Assembly (NCBI RefSeq): GCF_042944905.1
Contig: NZ_CP168496.1
Coordinates: 2,852,001 to 2,916,000, forward strand
DNA from: Psychrobacillus sp042944905
Lineage (GTDB): Bacteria; Bacillota; Bacilli; Bacillales_A; Planococcaceae
Length of the DNA: 64,000 nucleotides
Reading direction: 5' to 3'
The notes beneath the pieces were generated by a model. It saw only the letters and a program-made list of their open reading frames with translations, had not been told where the DNA came from and did not search any database. Position numbers and translations under genes: made by a program. Below, piece after piece: positions 8,032 to 17,388 of this stretch (within the stretch, counting starts at the first letter, position 1; every line of letters starts with the position of its first letter).

Positions 8032-9580
8032 AAGTATTGTATTAATGCATATTATTTTATTTCTAGCTACTATGTTTTTTAGTGTAACACCTTGGTATTT
8101 TTTAATGCTAACAGTTGCTCAACTTTTATTTGTACCATTCACTTTACAATTAATCTTGAAACAAGAAAATCGAATGTATTATTATTTTGCGATACCAGCT
8201 TTTGCATCTGTTTTTATTTTACAAATAACGACGGATACAAAGTTCGATATATTATTTGCAAGCATTTATCTACTTTTTACATTAGTCATTGCTTTATATG
8301 GATTCGGCCGTTTTATCCGCCGAGGCTTTGCGCATTTAGAAGAATTTTCGATTGATGCTGGGATGATGTATTTATTCATTGGGGGTATTTGGTTCTTTTC
8401 TTCTGTTGCCGAAATTGATACGGGTTTTTCACCTATTCTTACATGGTTAACTGGAATTCACTTTCATTATTCTGCTTTCTTATTGCCCATTTTCGTAGGA
8501 TTTCTTGGTCGTTTATATAAGACAACTGCATATAAAATATTCTGTACCATCATTTTAATTTCTCCGATCGTTGTAGCAATAGGTATAACCTTCTTCCCTT
8601 GGCTTGAAGTTGTTTCCGTGCTTCTTTATATTATTGGGATTTATGGACTAATTGTATTAACTATTAAAACCACTTTTGCAAGTGTACGACAAAAAGTGTT
8701 TGTGCTTATATCATTCGGTTCGTTAGGGGTTACCATTATTTTCTCCTTACTGTATGCTACAAGAATTTTTAGTATAGGCATTGATTTTATGCTTCGTTTT
8801 CATGGTTTTTTTAATTGTATTTTATTCGCCATTTGTGGAATTATTGGTTGGTCCATTTTCACGCCTCCATCCAAAAGGCAAGATTGGCTTTTTCCCGTTA
8901 GCAAAGTTAAAGGAAAGTACATAATTGGAGAGCAAATTTTAACTGATCATCTGGAGAAGAGAACTTACAAAGGGCTTGTCGATGATATGAATATGTATGT
9001 GGAGAAGGAAACCATATCTGCTACCATCATCGATTTTTACGAAAATACAACTCAATACAGATTATTCTCTGAGGTGCATTGGCACACTTGGTTTAAGCCA
9101 TTTGCAGCTATTTATAAACTTATTAGTAGGAGAATACAGCAACTCAACCTACCTTATTCTAATAAACAAATGGAAATGACTGGAGATATAGTTGCAATAG
9201 AAGACGGCCGCACAAAAACAAGGGCATGGGTCCGAAAAATTAATGAAGAGATCATTTTTGTCGCTCTCTACTCATCCCATCGAGCGAATAATAAAACGTA
9301 TATGAATATCGCTTTGCCACTGCCAAGGTCATCAATGGTTGGAATACTGGAATTGCATCAGCAGGGAGAGAAGCTTGTCTTAACAAGCAAAGGAGCTAGT
9401 GATTCGGATATGGGAATCTATTTAGCTACTAATAAATACGTATTCAAATTACCACTACAAGAAAAATTTTTGCTAGAGGAAATAAATGAGGGAGAGCTTC
9501 GTGCTAAGCATGAAATGCGGATATTTTCTTTGCCTTTTTTAACGATTAATTACGTGATTCATAGAAAAGAAATGTCTTAA
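8021..9580 (+). CDS. yndJ: YndJ-family multi-pass membrane protein
   Basis: 519 aa. The N-terminal 270 residues hold about eight to nine hydrophobic helices. The C-terminal 230 residues are soluble and beta-rich and resemble the DUF4166-type domain of the preceding gene (for example FSEVHWHTWFKPFAAIYKLI). The length fits YndJ. I prefer ATG 8021 with AAGGAG at 8003-8008 over the in-frame TTG at 7994. It overlaps the DUF4166 gene by 11 nt, indicating translational coupling. A strong hairpin follows immediately. Function unknown. Confidence 0.75.
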   Translation: MTFKSIVLMHIILFLATMFFSVTPWYFLMLTVAQLLFVPFTLQLILKQENRMYYYFAIPAFASVFILQITTDTKFDILFASIYLLFTLVIALYGFGRFIRRGFAHLEEFSIDAGMMYLFIGGIWFFSSVAEIDTGFSPILTWLTGIHFHYSAFLLPIFVGFLGRLYKTTAYKIFCTIILISPIVVAIGITFFPWLEVVSVLLYIIGIYGLIVLTIKTTFASVRQKVFVLISFGSLGVTIIFSLLYATRIFSIGIDFMLRFHGFFNCILFAICGIIGWSIFTPPSKRQDWLFPVSKVKGKYIIGEQILTDHLEKRTYKGLVDDMNMYVEKETISATIIDFYENTTQYRLFSEVHWHTWFKPFAAIYKLISRRIQQLNLPYSNKQMEMTGDIVAIEDGRTKTRAWVRKINEEIIFVALYSSHRANNKTYMNIALPLPRSSMVGILELHQQGEKLVLTSKGASDSDMGIYLATNKYVFKLPLQEKFLLEEINEGELRAKHEMRIFSLPFLTINYVIHRKEMS

Positions 9581-9610
9581 GGTCATTCACTTGACCTTAA
9601 GACAGCTTTT
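9574..9610 (+). terminator. Intrinsic terminator of the yndJ operon
   Basis: Stem GTCTTAAGGTCA / TTGACCTTAAGAC (9574-9585 / 9591-9603) with a 5-nt loop, followed by AGCTTTT. The stop codon of the YndJ gene lies inside the left arm. Confidence 0.8.
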
Positions 9611-9673
9611 CCCAATAGAACATTATAAGAATTTCCCTTTACGAAATATCTGACTATCATTGACTAAAAAAAA

Positions 9674-10639
9674 TCAAAAGCCAGCTTTCTTTTTTAGTTC
9701 CTCTACTCTTTCTATGGAAAGTTCGGTTGCTTTTGCAATATCCTCTAAACTTAAATTTGTCTGTAGTAATCTATATGCAGTTTTCTCGTTAGCAATTTGA
9801 GTACCTTGTTCTAAACCTTTTTCTAAACCTTTTTCCAACGCAGCCTTTTCTCGTAGTTCTGCTTCCCTGATAATCGATTCTTCATCCATTACCTGCTTTA
9901 AACGAGTACGATACGCTAATAATCCATCAGGAGTAGAACTAATCTCTTCCCAAATAGCAAAGGCATCCATTAGATGTTCATCTTTCATAGCAATCTCCTC
10001 CAATTCCTTGTAAATATCCTCATATACACGGTCTTTTCGATGATCAACAATACCAAGTAATAATAGCCATCGTGCTAATACGTCATTCCAAGGATCAAGT
10101 CGTTCTTCCTTCCAATGCCTTAGTAATTTTGGTATCTCAATAAAGTGAAATTCCATTATATTGTCCATACGAAATTTTTCTTCATCTTCGTATAAGTGAA
10201 AAGTTGTATGAAATAAGTCTGTTTCTGAAAATAAATTAAAGTTCAAAATGTTTAATGTAATTGTAGGATTTAATTCAGCATAACCCATACCTTTCGCAAT
10301 CTGATCGCTATATACCTGTGACCAATAATAAATAGTACGTTTCACCAGATCATATTTATTCGTGAATTGAATTTCCACATTAACTTGCTGATCATCCTGC
10401 GTTTTTACTAAAATGTCTAATCGTGATTGCTTATCATTAAGATACTCGCCACCAATTTCCACATTTTTAAATATGATTTCCTTAATAATATCTCTACCTG
10501 TGCGTTTTAAAATCGCATTTAGAAATACGACGGTAATTTCTTTATTTTTTTCACTGCCAAACATTTGTTTAAACGCATAATCTACCTTTAAATCCATTAA
10601 CTTATCTAACGGAATACGTTTTAATGCTTTTTCACTCAC
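9674..10639 (-). CDS. Rpn-family recombination-promoting nuclease / PD-(D/E)XK transposase-like protein
   Basis: 321 aa. The N-terminus (LDKLMDLKVDYAFKQMFGSEKN) and the nuclease core with Asp in SRLDILVKT and the E-x-Q pair in QVNVEIQFTN are typical of the Rpn/PDDEXK_2 family. The C-terminus carries a charged repeat (EKGLEKGLEQG) and a small helical domain (LSLEDIAKATELSIERVEELKK). Such proteins are DNA endonucleases that promote RecA-independent recombination in E. coli. GTG 10639 with GGGGTGG upstream is the likely start; another GTG lies three codons earlier. It stands alone, convergent with the YndJ operon. Confidence 0.85.
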   Translation of the reverse strand: MSEKALKRIPLDKLMDLKVDYAFKQMFGSEKNKEITVVFLNAILKRTGRDIIKEIIFKNVEIGGEYLNDKQSRLDILVKTQDDQQVNVEIQFTNKYDLVKRTIYYWSQVYSDQIAKGMGYAELNPTITLNILNFNLFSETDLFHTTFHLYEDEEKFRMDNIMEFHFIEIPKLLRHWKEERLDPWNDVLARWLLLLGIVDHRKDRVYEDIYKELEEIAMKDEHLMDAFAIWEEISSTPDGLLAYRTRLKQVMDEESIIREAELREKAALEKGLEKGLEQGTQIANEKTAYRLLQTNLSLEDIAKATELSIERVEELKKKAGF

Positions 10640-10746
10640 AGTGACCACCCCGCACTTTTTTCTTCAATTATACCATTAATACATTAAATGCCCTGAACAT
10701 TCTCCTATGTTTAGGCTTAAACCCTGTTTTGTTCCTTCCCAATAGA

Positions 10747-11211
10747 CTACCTGTTATATTCTTTCTGATATTTTTCAAAATATGCATTCAACCAGTCCAT
10801 ATCGATTGTATCATTGACTACTTCGTAATATTTCCCGTTATAAATATGAACATATTTTTCCTCCACCGTAACCATAGTAGGATTAGATTTATTATGATGG
10901 ATTGTGAATCCAAATCTCTTCCCTTTGTAATTAGTATCGAAGAAATTCTCCTTTTGCTTTTTCACTCGATATTGGCTTAAAAAATTTAGAAGTTCATCTA
11001 CTGGCTCTATATCCTTGGTTCCCCACCCATCACTTTTGTCGTCTAGAATAGGAATGCCACTATTTGTAAAGGAAAAACCTATAAAATCACTTTTTTTCAA
11101 TCGGATTAAATCCTCTAAATCTCGTTCACGATAATCATTCCAATACTTGAATGAAAAAATTGCAATAACTACAATGAATAAAATCAAATATATTTTATTT
11201 TTCTTTTTCAT
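10747..11211 (-). CDS. Membrane-anchored hypothetical protein
   Basis: 154 aa with one N-terminal membrane helix (residues 5-23, YLILFIVVIAIFSF) and an extracytoplasmic domain rich in aromatic residues. ATG 11211 has AGAGGA 5 nt before it. The start overlaps the end of the methyltransferase gene by 17 nt, so it is the last gene of the operon running from the NUDIX gene. No family recognised. Confidence 0.6.
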   Translation of the reverse strand: MKKKNKIYLILFIVVIAIFSFKYWNDYRERDLEDLIRLKKSDFIGFSFTNSGIPILDDKSDGWGTKDIEPVDELLNFLSQYRVKKQKENFFDTNYKGKRFGFTIHHNKSNPTMVTVEEKYVHIYNGKYYEVVNDTIDMDWLNAYFEKYQKEYNR

Positions 11212-11992
11212 AAATCCTCTTTTTACAAACATAAATCATTTCATAGCTTTCGTTACTAATTGGTGTTCCTTTCCAATCCTTATTCACTTGTAAAATATCA
11301 AACCCATTTTCGTATAATAGCCTTTCCATTTCTTTTGGATATGTATACCTCAAGCTTATATGCGTTCTTGTTTCATCAACGACAATGCCATCCGCATTTT
11401 TAAACTTCCTAATTGTCGTATAGTGTTGAATTTGACTCAAGGCATCATAGTTACTAATCGTATAAACATCTACCTCTTTATTACATGTTACATCTTTATA
11501 CGTTTTCCAATATTCTTCGGTACTCGGTTGCAGTAACTCTTCTGCGTTAGGAAACCTCGTTCCAAAAATAAAAATTCCATCCTCCTCTAAATGTGCATGG
11601 ATAGAAGATAAAAGCATGTTTTGAGATTCATTCGTATGAAAATGTTGAAAGGAGTTCCCTACCATATAGATTAATGGACTTTGACAATTTAAATTTAGTT
11701 GAGTGCAGTCTTGCTCCAACCATTCAATCTGTAATTGAAGTTCTTCTGCTTTTTTCTTTGCTTGTTCAAGCATACCCGCATGTAGGTCAACCCCAATTAA
11801 GTTTAAGCCTTTTTGTGCTAAAGGAATCGTTATTCTCCCTGTACCACAAGCTAAATCAATGATGGTGCCTCTATTCTTTGAAGCCCACTCCATTAGAAAT
11901 GGGATTTCCCCCACATAAGCATTATTTTCGATATCATAGGAAACTGAATTATCATATTCTTCCAAATTGTCATTCATTATTGTATTTGTCAT
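11195..11992 (-). CDS. Class I SAM-dependent methyltransferase
   Basis: 265 aa. Motif I is IIDLACGTGRITIPLA (about residues 42-57) and the acidic residue after strand 2 is in IGVDLHAGML. Motif II/III sequence includes LIYMVGNSFQHF. The substrate is unknown. ATG 11992 is preceded by AAGGAGAA. It lies 20 nt after the zinc-protease gene and overlaps the next gene, consistent with one operon from 14058 down to 10747. Confidence 0.85.
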   Translation of the reverse strand: MTNTIMNDNLEEYDNSVSYDIENNAYVGEIPFLMEWASKNRGTIIDLACGTGRITIPLAQKGLNLIGVDLHAGMLEQAKKKAEELQLQIEWLEQDCTQLNLNCQSPLIYMVGNSFQHFHTNESQNMLLSSIHAHLEEDGIFIFGTRFPNAEELLQPSTEEYWKTYKDVTCNKEVDVYTISNYDALSQIQHYTTIRKFKNADGIVVDETRTHISLRYTYPKEMERLLYENGFDILQVNKDWKGTPISNESYEMIYVCKKRIYEKEK

Positions 11993-12012
11993 GAGATTCT
12001 CCTTATTCGTTA

Positions 12013-12855
12013 TTATTCTTGAAACAACCATTGTTTCACTCTCTCTTCAAAGTTCTCATCTTTCCAAGCTACTATTGCAGCCATTTCTCCTAGTTTGTTC
12101 ACTTCATATTGAAAGAACAAATCTCCTATGAAATATGCTAATCTACTGTATCCAAACTTTTTTCCTCCATTGATGGAAAACCACTCATGAAATAGTTCAT
12201 CTCGTGTTAAAGTTAAATAATCATCTACAAATGCTTTCTTTATTTCGCTTGTATTAGCATGAGCGAAAGCTAGCCAATCATAGCCCTCGTCATTATAAGA
12301 AAAATAGATAGAAGGATGTAGGTTTACAACTGTCTTTCGAGACAGATGGGTGGCTGATCCTTCTTGATAAAGCCCAATAAGTAGACTAGTCCATTTGATC
12401 TTAGTCCAGTCTATACCTACTTGATCTGACAGTATATTCTGTGCTGCATGACCAAATTCATGTGCAACGATTACCCTCAAATGTTCAGGATTAGGTGATA
12501 ATTTTTCTAATGCAAACGTGATGTTCGGAATGATTTGACGGTGGGTGTAGGCATTTGAGCCAAAACCTCCCACGATCAGGTTGATATCTACAGGAAAAGA
12601 AATTTGATAAAGTTCCCTATATTCTCCCTCTATTTCTTCAATTACTGGGAGAATATTTTTGTGCACTTGCTTTATAATTGTAAAATGCTGCGGATATTTT
12701 TTAATTGATTCACTATGCCTTTCTTCCGTGTCCTTACAATGAAAAGCAAAATATTCTTCAAAGATATCCGGATACTTTTCATAATAACTTCTTAAAAAAT
12801 CAATGGAGGGTTCATAATTTTCAAGAAAGTATGGAACTGTGTCATAGATTTTCAA
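12013..12855 (-). CDS. Putative zinc metalloprotease (HEXXH)
   Basis: 280 aa, cytoplasmic by appearance. The sequence shows VAHEFGHAAQ, an HExxH zinc site, and a downstream YQEGSATHLS whose Glu is a good third ligand, as in gluzincin-like DUF2268-type proteins. The start is TTG 12855 behind AGGAGG with 8-nt spacing. It sits between two methyltransferase genes in an apparent operon. Substrate unknown. The protein at 32040-32894 carries the same arrangement of motifs and may be a distant relative. Confidence 0.75.
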   Translation of the reverse strand: MKIYDTVPYFLENYEPSIDFLRSYYEKYPDIFEEYFAFHCKDTEERHSESIKKYPQHFTIIKQVHKNILPVIEEIEGEYRELYQISFPVDINLIVGGFGSNAYTHRQIIPNITFALEKLSPNPEHLRVIVAHEFGHAAQNILSDQVGIDWTKIKWTSLLIGLYQEGSATHLSRKTVVNLHPSIYFSYNDEGYDWLAFAHANTSEIKKAFVDDYLTLTRDELFHEWFSINGGKKFGYSRLAYFIGDLFFQYEVNKLGEMAAIVAWKDENFEERVKQWLFQE

Positions 12856-12867
12856 TTAGTTATCCTC

Positions 12868-13614
12868 CTAAAGCTTTCTACATTTAATAATTAACGTAGT
12901 TGGTATAGATTTTGCTTTTTCGTATGAGTACCATCTATTTTCATGCCTTTTAATGTCTTCTTCAGAGCACCAAACATCCTCCACCACTTTCTCAATCTGA
13001 AAACCGTGATTAATTAATGTATTAATATACGTACTGATTCTAAACTGTTGCATAATTGCGGGGTTCCCCCATCCCTCATGGTCGTATGGACCTTCCTCAT
13101 GATACGATTTATTAAAAGTTAGGACTCCATCTTCATTACTTACTCGGCTATGCAATGGATGCTCCCAACTAAAAATAAAAAGGCCACCTTGTTTCAAATA
13201 TTTATTAATATTGGATAACGTCTTGTCTAAATCAGTTGTCCAACCTAGAGCATAGATAGAATATACAATGTCAAAATAGTTATGTGGCAAGCCTGGATTA
13301 ACTTCCATTGGTAATTGAAATAGTTGAACAGGTGAACCACAACCCGCTAGTAATAGGTTCGCAGAATTAATTTGTTTTTCAGATAGATCTAAGCCCCATA
13401 GTTCAGCTGCATTTCGCTGATTCATATATTGTAATGAATGCCCACTACCACACCCGATGTCTAACACTTTTAAATTCGTAATATCCCCAAATAGATTAAG
13501 ATTATCTTCAAGTGGAGCCATTGGTCCATACTCAGGAAGTGGATTTCTTCCATAAAAACGTTCTGCTGCAGCTTCCCAACTATGTTTGTTTTTTTCTAGT
13601 GACTTAGTATTCAT
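12868..13614 (-). CDS. Class I SAM-dependent methyltransferase
   Basis: 248 aa with motif I VLDIGCGSGHSL, the post-strand-2 region LWGLDLSEKQI, and YSIYALGWTTDL/GGLFIFSWEHPLHSR later on. This architecture resembles small-molecule methyltransferases of the Methyltransf_11/25 group. ATG 13614 lies behind GGAGGG. It is spaced 15 nt from the NUDIX gene and 12 nt from the protease gene. Substrate unknown. Confidence 0.85.
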   Translation of the reverse strand: MNTKSLEKNKHSWEAAAERFYGRNPLPEYGPMAPLEDNLNLFGDITNLKVLDIGCGSGHSLQYMNQRNAAELWGLDLSEKQINSANLLLAGCGSPVQLFQLPMEVNPGLPHNYFDIVYSIYALGWTTDLDKTLSNINKYLKQGGLFIFSWEHPLHSRVSNEDGVLTFNKSYHEEGPYDHEGWGNPAIMQQFRISTYINTLINHGFQIEKVVEDVWCSEEDIKRHENRWYSYEKAKSIPTTLIIKCRKL

Positions 13615-13629
13615 GTTCGAATCCCTCCA

Positions 13630-14058
13630 TCATTTTCTGATCCTCAAAGCCTCGGCTGCTACAATACTGTCGCGCAAATAGGATTGTATTTCCTCGTTTT
13701 TTACAATTTCATCCGCAGTCATCCAGTGAATAGATTCCACCTCATCTGGACTTTTGGCGTATGGTTCCCCTTTATCGAATTCACAAAGAAAAACAATGTC
13801 TACAACCTCTTTGTCATTTGCCAATACAAAAGAAGTATTCCGTACATATTGAATAGGATCCTTTACTTCAACCCCAACTTCTTCAAACAACTCACGTCGA
13901 AGTGTTCTTTCCAAAATATCTCGAGAATCACCTTCATTGTCTACTGTTCCACCTACTAAAGCCAATTCTCCTCCTGCATGTTCTTCCTTTTTGCTTCTTC
14001 TGATTAAAAGCCACTTATCATCTCTAAATACTGCACCTTCCACATTTACAAAAAACAT
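13630..14058 (-). CDS. NUDIX hydrolase
   Basis: 142 aa. The NUDIX helix ends in RRELFEEVGV, which carries the metal-binding Glu residues of REUxEExGU. The preceding glycine loop is LVGGTVDNEGD. The family hydrolyses nucleoside diphosphates linked to another moiety. The N-terminus is short and starts directly with the first strand (FFVNVEGAVF). It is the first gene of a probable five-gene minus-strand operon. Specificity cannot be read from the sequence. Confidence 0.88.
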   Translation of the reverse strand: MFFVNVEGAVFRDDKWLLIRRSKKEEHAGGELALVGGTVDNEGDSRDILERTLRRELFEEVGVEVKDPIQYVRNTSFVLANDKEVVDIVFLCEFDKGEPYAKSPDEVESIHWMTADEIVKNEEIQSYLRDSIVAAEALRIRK

Positions 14059-14137
14059 TTGTATTCTCCTTCCATAAAGCCATTATGTTATCTTCGTGAT
14101 GTGTTACAATATTTCCTTTCCTTTTTACAAAAAGCAT

Positions 14138-14178
14138 AAAAAAACTGACAACCCAGTGATAGGGTTATCAGTTTTTTA
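14138..14178. terminator. Bidirectional intrinsic terminator
   Basis: Stem AAAACTGACAACCC / GGGTTATCAGTTTT with loop AGTGATA and T/A tracts on both sides. It lies between the NUDIX promoter region and the 3' end of the DUF378 gene. Confidence 0.8.
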
Positions 14179-14185
14179 TCGGAGA

Positions 14186-14509
14186 CTAATCTTTATCATA
14201 GTCCTTTTTAGAAACGTCTCTTACATCTGTAAAGTCTGGTTCGTCACCAAGTTCAGTTCCTAAATTAGGATTTCTGTAGCTTCTATGATCTCTGTCTGAA
14301 ACTACATCTACGTCTCCAACAGGGTCAAACAGAAGTGGTAAGCATAGTAGTCCACTTAGTCCAACAAGACTAAAAATTATTCTAGATAATCCTGTAGTCT
14401 CTCCACCAAATATAGAGGAGACTAAATCGTACCTGAAAAACCCAATTAGACCCCAGTTGATCGCACCAATTATAACTAAGACTAAAGCAATCCGAGATAT
14501 AATTCTCAT
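14186..14509 (-). CDS. DUF378 (YuzA-like) membrane protein
   Basis: 107 aa. Two membrane helices with the INWGLIGFF motif between them are diagnostic of DUF378. The C-terminal 45 residues are highly acidic and polar (DVDVVSDRDHRSYR...), longer than the ~70 aa of typical family members. ATG 14509 follows AGGAGGTG. Function unknown; the family is often associated with stress or sporulation regulons in Bacillus, but nothing here proves that. Confidence 0.8.
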   Translation of the reverse strand: MRIISRIALVLVIIGAINWGLIGFFRYDLVSSIFGGETTGLSRIIFSLVGLSGLLCLPLLFDPVGDVDVVSDRDHRSYRNPNLGTELGDEPDFTDVRDVSKKDYDKD

Positions 14510-14583
14510 GGATTAACACCTCCTTATGTTTTATGTGGAGCAAGTTATAAAGGGAAGGAAAGAATGCCTTCCCTTACGAATCT

Positions 14584-14760
14584 TTAGCGACGATGTTCGA
14601 CTAAATCGATTGCCCCTAATACAATATGAGCTAAACCGAAACCAATAATCGAACTCGATATTAACGGTGAAATGCTTCTATTGTTACGCAATACCATACC
14701 TGTAGTTGTTACGGCTGTTCCAAGTACTGTAGGGATTAAACCTTCTCGTATATTCTCCAT
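14584..14760 (-). CDS. Small hydrophobic protein, 58 aa
   Basis: An open frame beginning MENIREGLIPTVLGTAV and ending VLGAIDLVEHRR, with AAGGAG 7-8 nt before ATG 14760. Two hydrophobic stretches (IPTVLGTAVTTTGMVL and ISSSIIGFGLAHIVLGAI) suggest a small membrane protein. It lies 75 nt upstream of the DUF378 gene on the same strand and may be co-expressed with it. I do not recognise a family with certainty. Confidence 0.7.
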   Translation of the reverse strand: MENIREGLIPTVLGTAVTTTGMVLRNNRSISPLISSSIIGFGLAHIVLGAIDLVEHRR

Positions 14761-14937
14761 AAAAACACTCCTTTCGCTAATTGCTAAGATTCGTCCTTAT
14801 CTTTCGCAATAAACACCCGTTTAATACAGACCAATGAAATTAATGCTTTTAGAAAATAAATTGCATTAAAAAGGACTTTTATTATTATGTGCAAAAATTA
14901 TTAATTTATTTTCGAAACGTTTTTATAAAATCAAAAA

Positions 14938-14972
14938 AGTCGATATCCTGATTGTTAAGGAATCGACTCTTC
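14938..14972 (-). terminator. Intrinsic terminator of the DUF1835 gene
   Basis: On the minus strand AGTCGATTCCT pairs with AGGATATCGACT across a short loop and is followed by TTTTTTGATTTT. Confidence 0.75.
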
Positions 14973-14982
14973 ATTATTCTGC

Positions 14983-15912
14983 TTAACTGGAAGCATTCTT
15001 TTGTATATGAACACCGGCAATCCACCAATCGATCCCCACAAAATCCAACCGATTTTTCTTCCCGTTTAACACATCTAAACCGTGAGATGTTAATTCTAAC
15101 TTGGCATTTGACGAAGAAAGTTGATAACTTGGCAAAGGAAGATCACTTGAAAGTAACGGATTCTTTCCCTTCATTAATTCGTTTAAAATAGCAGCAAAAT
15201 GCAAATCGCTTAATCCAGCATTTACTCTTTTTTCAGTTACGATCCTAAATAACTCGTAGAATTGGCATACTCCTTCGTTAATTAGATGAAGCGATAAGTA
15301 TTCCACTTCATTTAAGCCAGTTTTTGGAGATGGAAAATAACTTTCATGCTCTTTAAAAACTGGAAGAAGAAAAGGAAGAAAATGCTGTTCTGTTTGAATC
15401 CATTTTTCAATATCCTCTTTATTATTCGAGTTATATGCTATCCAACCTGAAACAGCCTCATGAATTTGTTCCATTGTTATCTCTTTTTTATCATCTACTA
15501 GTGCCATTAATTGTTGGGAAGATAACTGACCCAATCCATGGAAAGGATAAATGCCAGGGTATTGGTCAATACTTATCATGGATAGCTTTTCAAATCCCTT
15601 TGAAGATAGTTCTGTTAATAAATACATGAGCATTGTTTGGTCATACCGATCATGCTCAAACCAAAGAACAACCTCCTCATTTGTTGATATATTATTTAGA
15701 AGGTGATTTTGTTTCTCACAATTGGAAATAAAAAATGCGGAAGGAATACCTAGTCTTTCCTCAAAAAAAATAGCACGCCTTTGTATTTGCTTCTCTTTTG
15801 ACCATTCTAAACTCAATGGACCAAAATCATACATCTCTCTCCATACAATAATTTCTCCATCTATTCCTTGAATCTTATTTCCTACTGCATCTCCATTTAC
15901 AATATGTATCAT
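14983..15912 (-). CDS. DUF1835 domain protein
   Basis: 309 aa. It begins IHIVNGDAVGNKI and contains VVLWFEHDRYDQTML, both typical of DUF1835; the C-terminal third fits the DUF3658 partner domain. ATG 15912 opens the frame. Members are widespread in Bacillales with unknown function. It is monocistronic, with terminators on the 3' side here and at 16003. Confidence 0.8.
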   Translation of the reverse strand: MIHIVNGDAVGNKIQGIDGEIIVWREMYDFGPLSLEWSKEKQIQRRAIFFEERLGIPSAFFISNCEKQNHLLNNISTNEEVVLWFEHDRYDQTMLMYLLTELSSKGFEKLSMISIDQYPGIYPFHGLGQLSSQQLMALVDDKKEITMEQIHEAVSGWIAYNSNNKEDIEKWIQTEQHFLPFLLPVFKEHESYFPSPKTGLNEVEYLSLHLINEGVCQFYELFRIVTEKRVNAGLSDLHFAAILNELMKGKNPLLSSDLPLPSYQLSSSNAKLELTSHGLDVLNGKKNRLDFVGIDWWIAGVHIQKNASS

Positions 15913-16002
15913 TTACAATCCCCTTTATTTCTATCCATTTTTCTTCATTCTTCTTTTAATTCTCCAATGGTTAAGATTTACCCTTTTTTTAACAATAAAA
16001 AA

Positions 16003-16036
16003 AAGCGTCTCTATCCATTGTAGAAACGCTCTCTTA
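16003..16036 (-). terminator. Intrinsic terminator of the DMT transporter gene
   Basis: On the minus strand AGCGTTTCTA pairs with TAGAGACGCT, followed by eight T residues. Confidence 0.8.
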
Positions 16037-16037
16037 C

Positions 16038-16931
16038 TCAAATTATTTCTTCCATACTTTTCTTTTTCAAAAAACCAAACTTCGTTTCAGATATGATAAT
16101 TGCAAAAAGTATGAGGATTGCACCGATAGTCATTTTAAATGTCATTACTTCACTTAAAATGACTATCGAAAACGCCATTCCCCAGAAGGATTCTGTTGAT
16201 AAAATAATTGCTGCTTTTGTTTCCGAAGTGTATTTCTGAGCAACTGTTTGCATTAAAAAAGCAATCGTTGTTGAAAAAACACCTAGGTAAAGAAGGTTCA
16301 TGATCCCTTCTGTTTCCAAAGAAAAGGAAGATTCTCCTCTGAATAGTACAACAACACATCCTACAATTCCTGCAACGATCATTTGAACAATCGTAAGAGC
16401 AACTGGATCCTCATTTTTTACAAACTTAGATGTATAAAATATATGAAATGCAAAACCAATCGCACAACAGAGAGTTAGCAAATCTCCTATATTAATTTCA
16501 GAAGAAAACTTAAGAGATAATACCGCTATACCAATTATGGCCAAAACTGCACCAATTAATTCGAACATATCAATTTTCCTCTTGTATAAGAAAAGTCCAA
16601 TAAAAGGTACAATTACAACGTTTACTGATGTTAAGAATGCATTTTTCGACGGAGTTGTATATTGCAGTCCTACAGTTTGAAGAGCAAAACCAAGATATAG
16701 AATGATTCCTAATAAGGTTCCTTTCATTAAAGTACTTTTATTTACTTTCTTTAGTTTTTTGTGAAATACAATACTTAGTATAACTGCACCAATTAAGAAT
16801 CTTCCCGCTAGAATTTGATAAGGAGTATAATATTCTAACGAAATGGCACTTGAAACAAATCCACTTCCCCATATAATGGCTGTTATTATCAATAATATTT
16901 CACCTATGTATTTTTGCAAGTAATCCACCAA
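16038..16931 (-). CDS. EamA-family (DMT) transporter
   Basis: 297 aa with ten hydrophobic helices arranged as two EamA repeats. The first repeat opens with ITAIIWGSGFVSS and has PYQILAGRFLIGA and the TPSKNAFLTSVNVVIVPF signature. The second repeat has TETKAAIILSTESFWGMAFS. The family exports amino acids, metabolites or drugs. The start is uncertain: TTG 16931 and GTG 16928 both lie close to a weak AAAGG. Another EamA gene is at 23064-24032, but the two are not close copies. Confidence 0.85.
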   Translation of the reverse strand: MVDYLQKYIGEILLIITAIIWGSGFVSSAISLEYYTPYQILAGRFLIGAVILSIVFHKKLKKVNKSTLMKGTLLGIILYLGFALQTVGLQYTTPSKNAFLTSVNVVIVPFIGLFLYKRKIDMFELIGAVLAIIGIAVLSLKFSSEINIGDLLTLCCAIGFAFHIFYTSKFVKNEDPVALTIVQMIVAGIVGCVVVLFRGESSFSLETEGIMNLLYLGVFSTTIAFLMQTVAQKYTSETKAAIILSTESFWGMAFSIVILSEVMTFKMTIGAILILFAIIISETKFGFLKKKSMEEII

Positions 16932-16965
16932 CCTTTTTTCAATATTCTTAGTATAGCTTATTACC

Positions 16966-17018
16966 TAAAAAAAAGAGCCTACTTTCTACAATTTTTCTTG
17001 GCAGTAGAAGTAGCTCTC
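16966..17018 (-). terminator. Orphan intrinsic terminator
   Basis: On the minus strand AGAGCTACTTCTAC pairs with GTAGAAAGTAGGCTCT and is followed by TTTTTTTT. No minus-strand gene ends here, so it may stop read-through toward the EamA gene. The stretch 17019-17284 otherwise shows no coding frame or structure I recognise. Confidence 0.6.
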
Positions 17019-17284
17019 AAATATAAAGTATTACGTCATAATCATCATTTAGTAAACTCAGACTAGACTACCAGACTTCCTAAAAATTATACCTCGGTGT
17101 CATAGCACGCAAGATTATTATCGATCCACAGTTGCGTAGGCTCGTCGCAGTAGGCAAGGTGCTGAGTAATGTTAAATTAGCTTCGCCATTATTATATTTG
17201 TAACCTTATATGTCCCGGAGACTGTTTTGCTGTTGTGCTGCCGTCCTATTCAGAAAATTCAACGTAAACAGCATATGTGTATGG

Positions 17285-17327
17285 TATAATTTAAGAGTAA
17301 TAGAATAGGGTTTCAAGGGCGGTTAGC
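17285..17327 (+). promoter_or_regulatory. Toxin promoter (extended -10) and conserved leader motif
   Basis: TGGTATAAT with TATAAT at 17285-17290 forms an extended -10; no good -35 is seen. A leader motif CAAGGGCGGTTAGC is at 17314-17327. The same motif, with one change, lies exactly the same distance below the -10 of the second toxin locus (25601-25643). Confidence 0.6.
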
Positions 17328-17388
17328 ATTTCATTCCGATTTACTTTTCACCGATATTTTTTGGTGAGGAGAGGAAGGAGATGTTGCT

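Noticed and set aside
11674..11862. 62-aa plus-strand frame
   Set aside because: Antisense to the methyltransferase motif I region; shadow frame.
17019..17284. Structured RNA or small gene upstream of the first toxin
   Set aside because: Higher-GC patches are visible but no open frame with a ribosome binding site or convincing fold was found.
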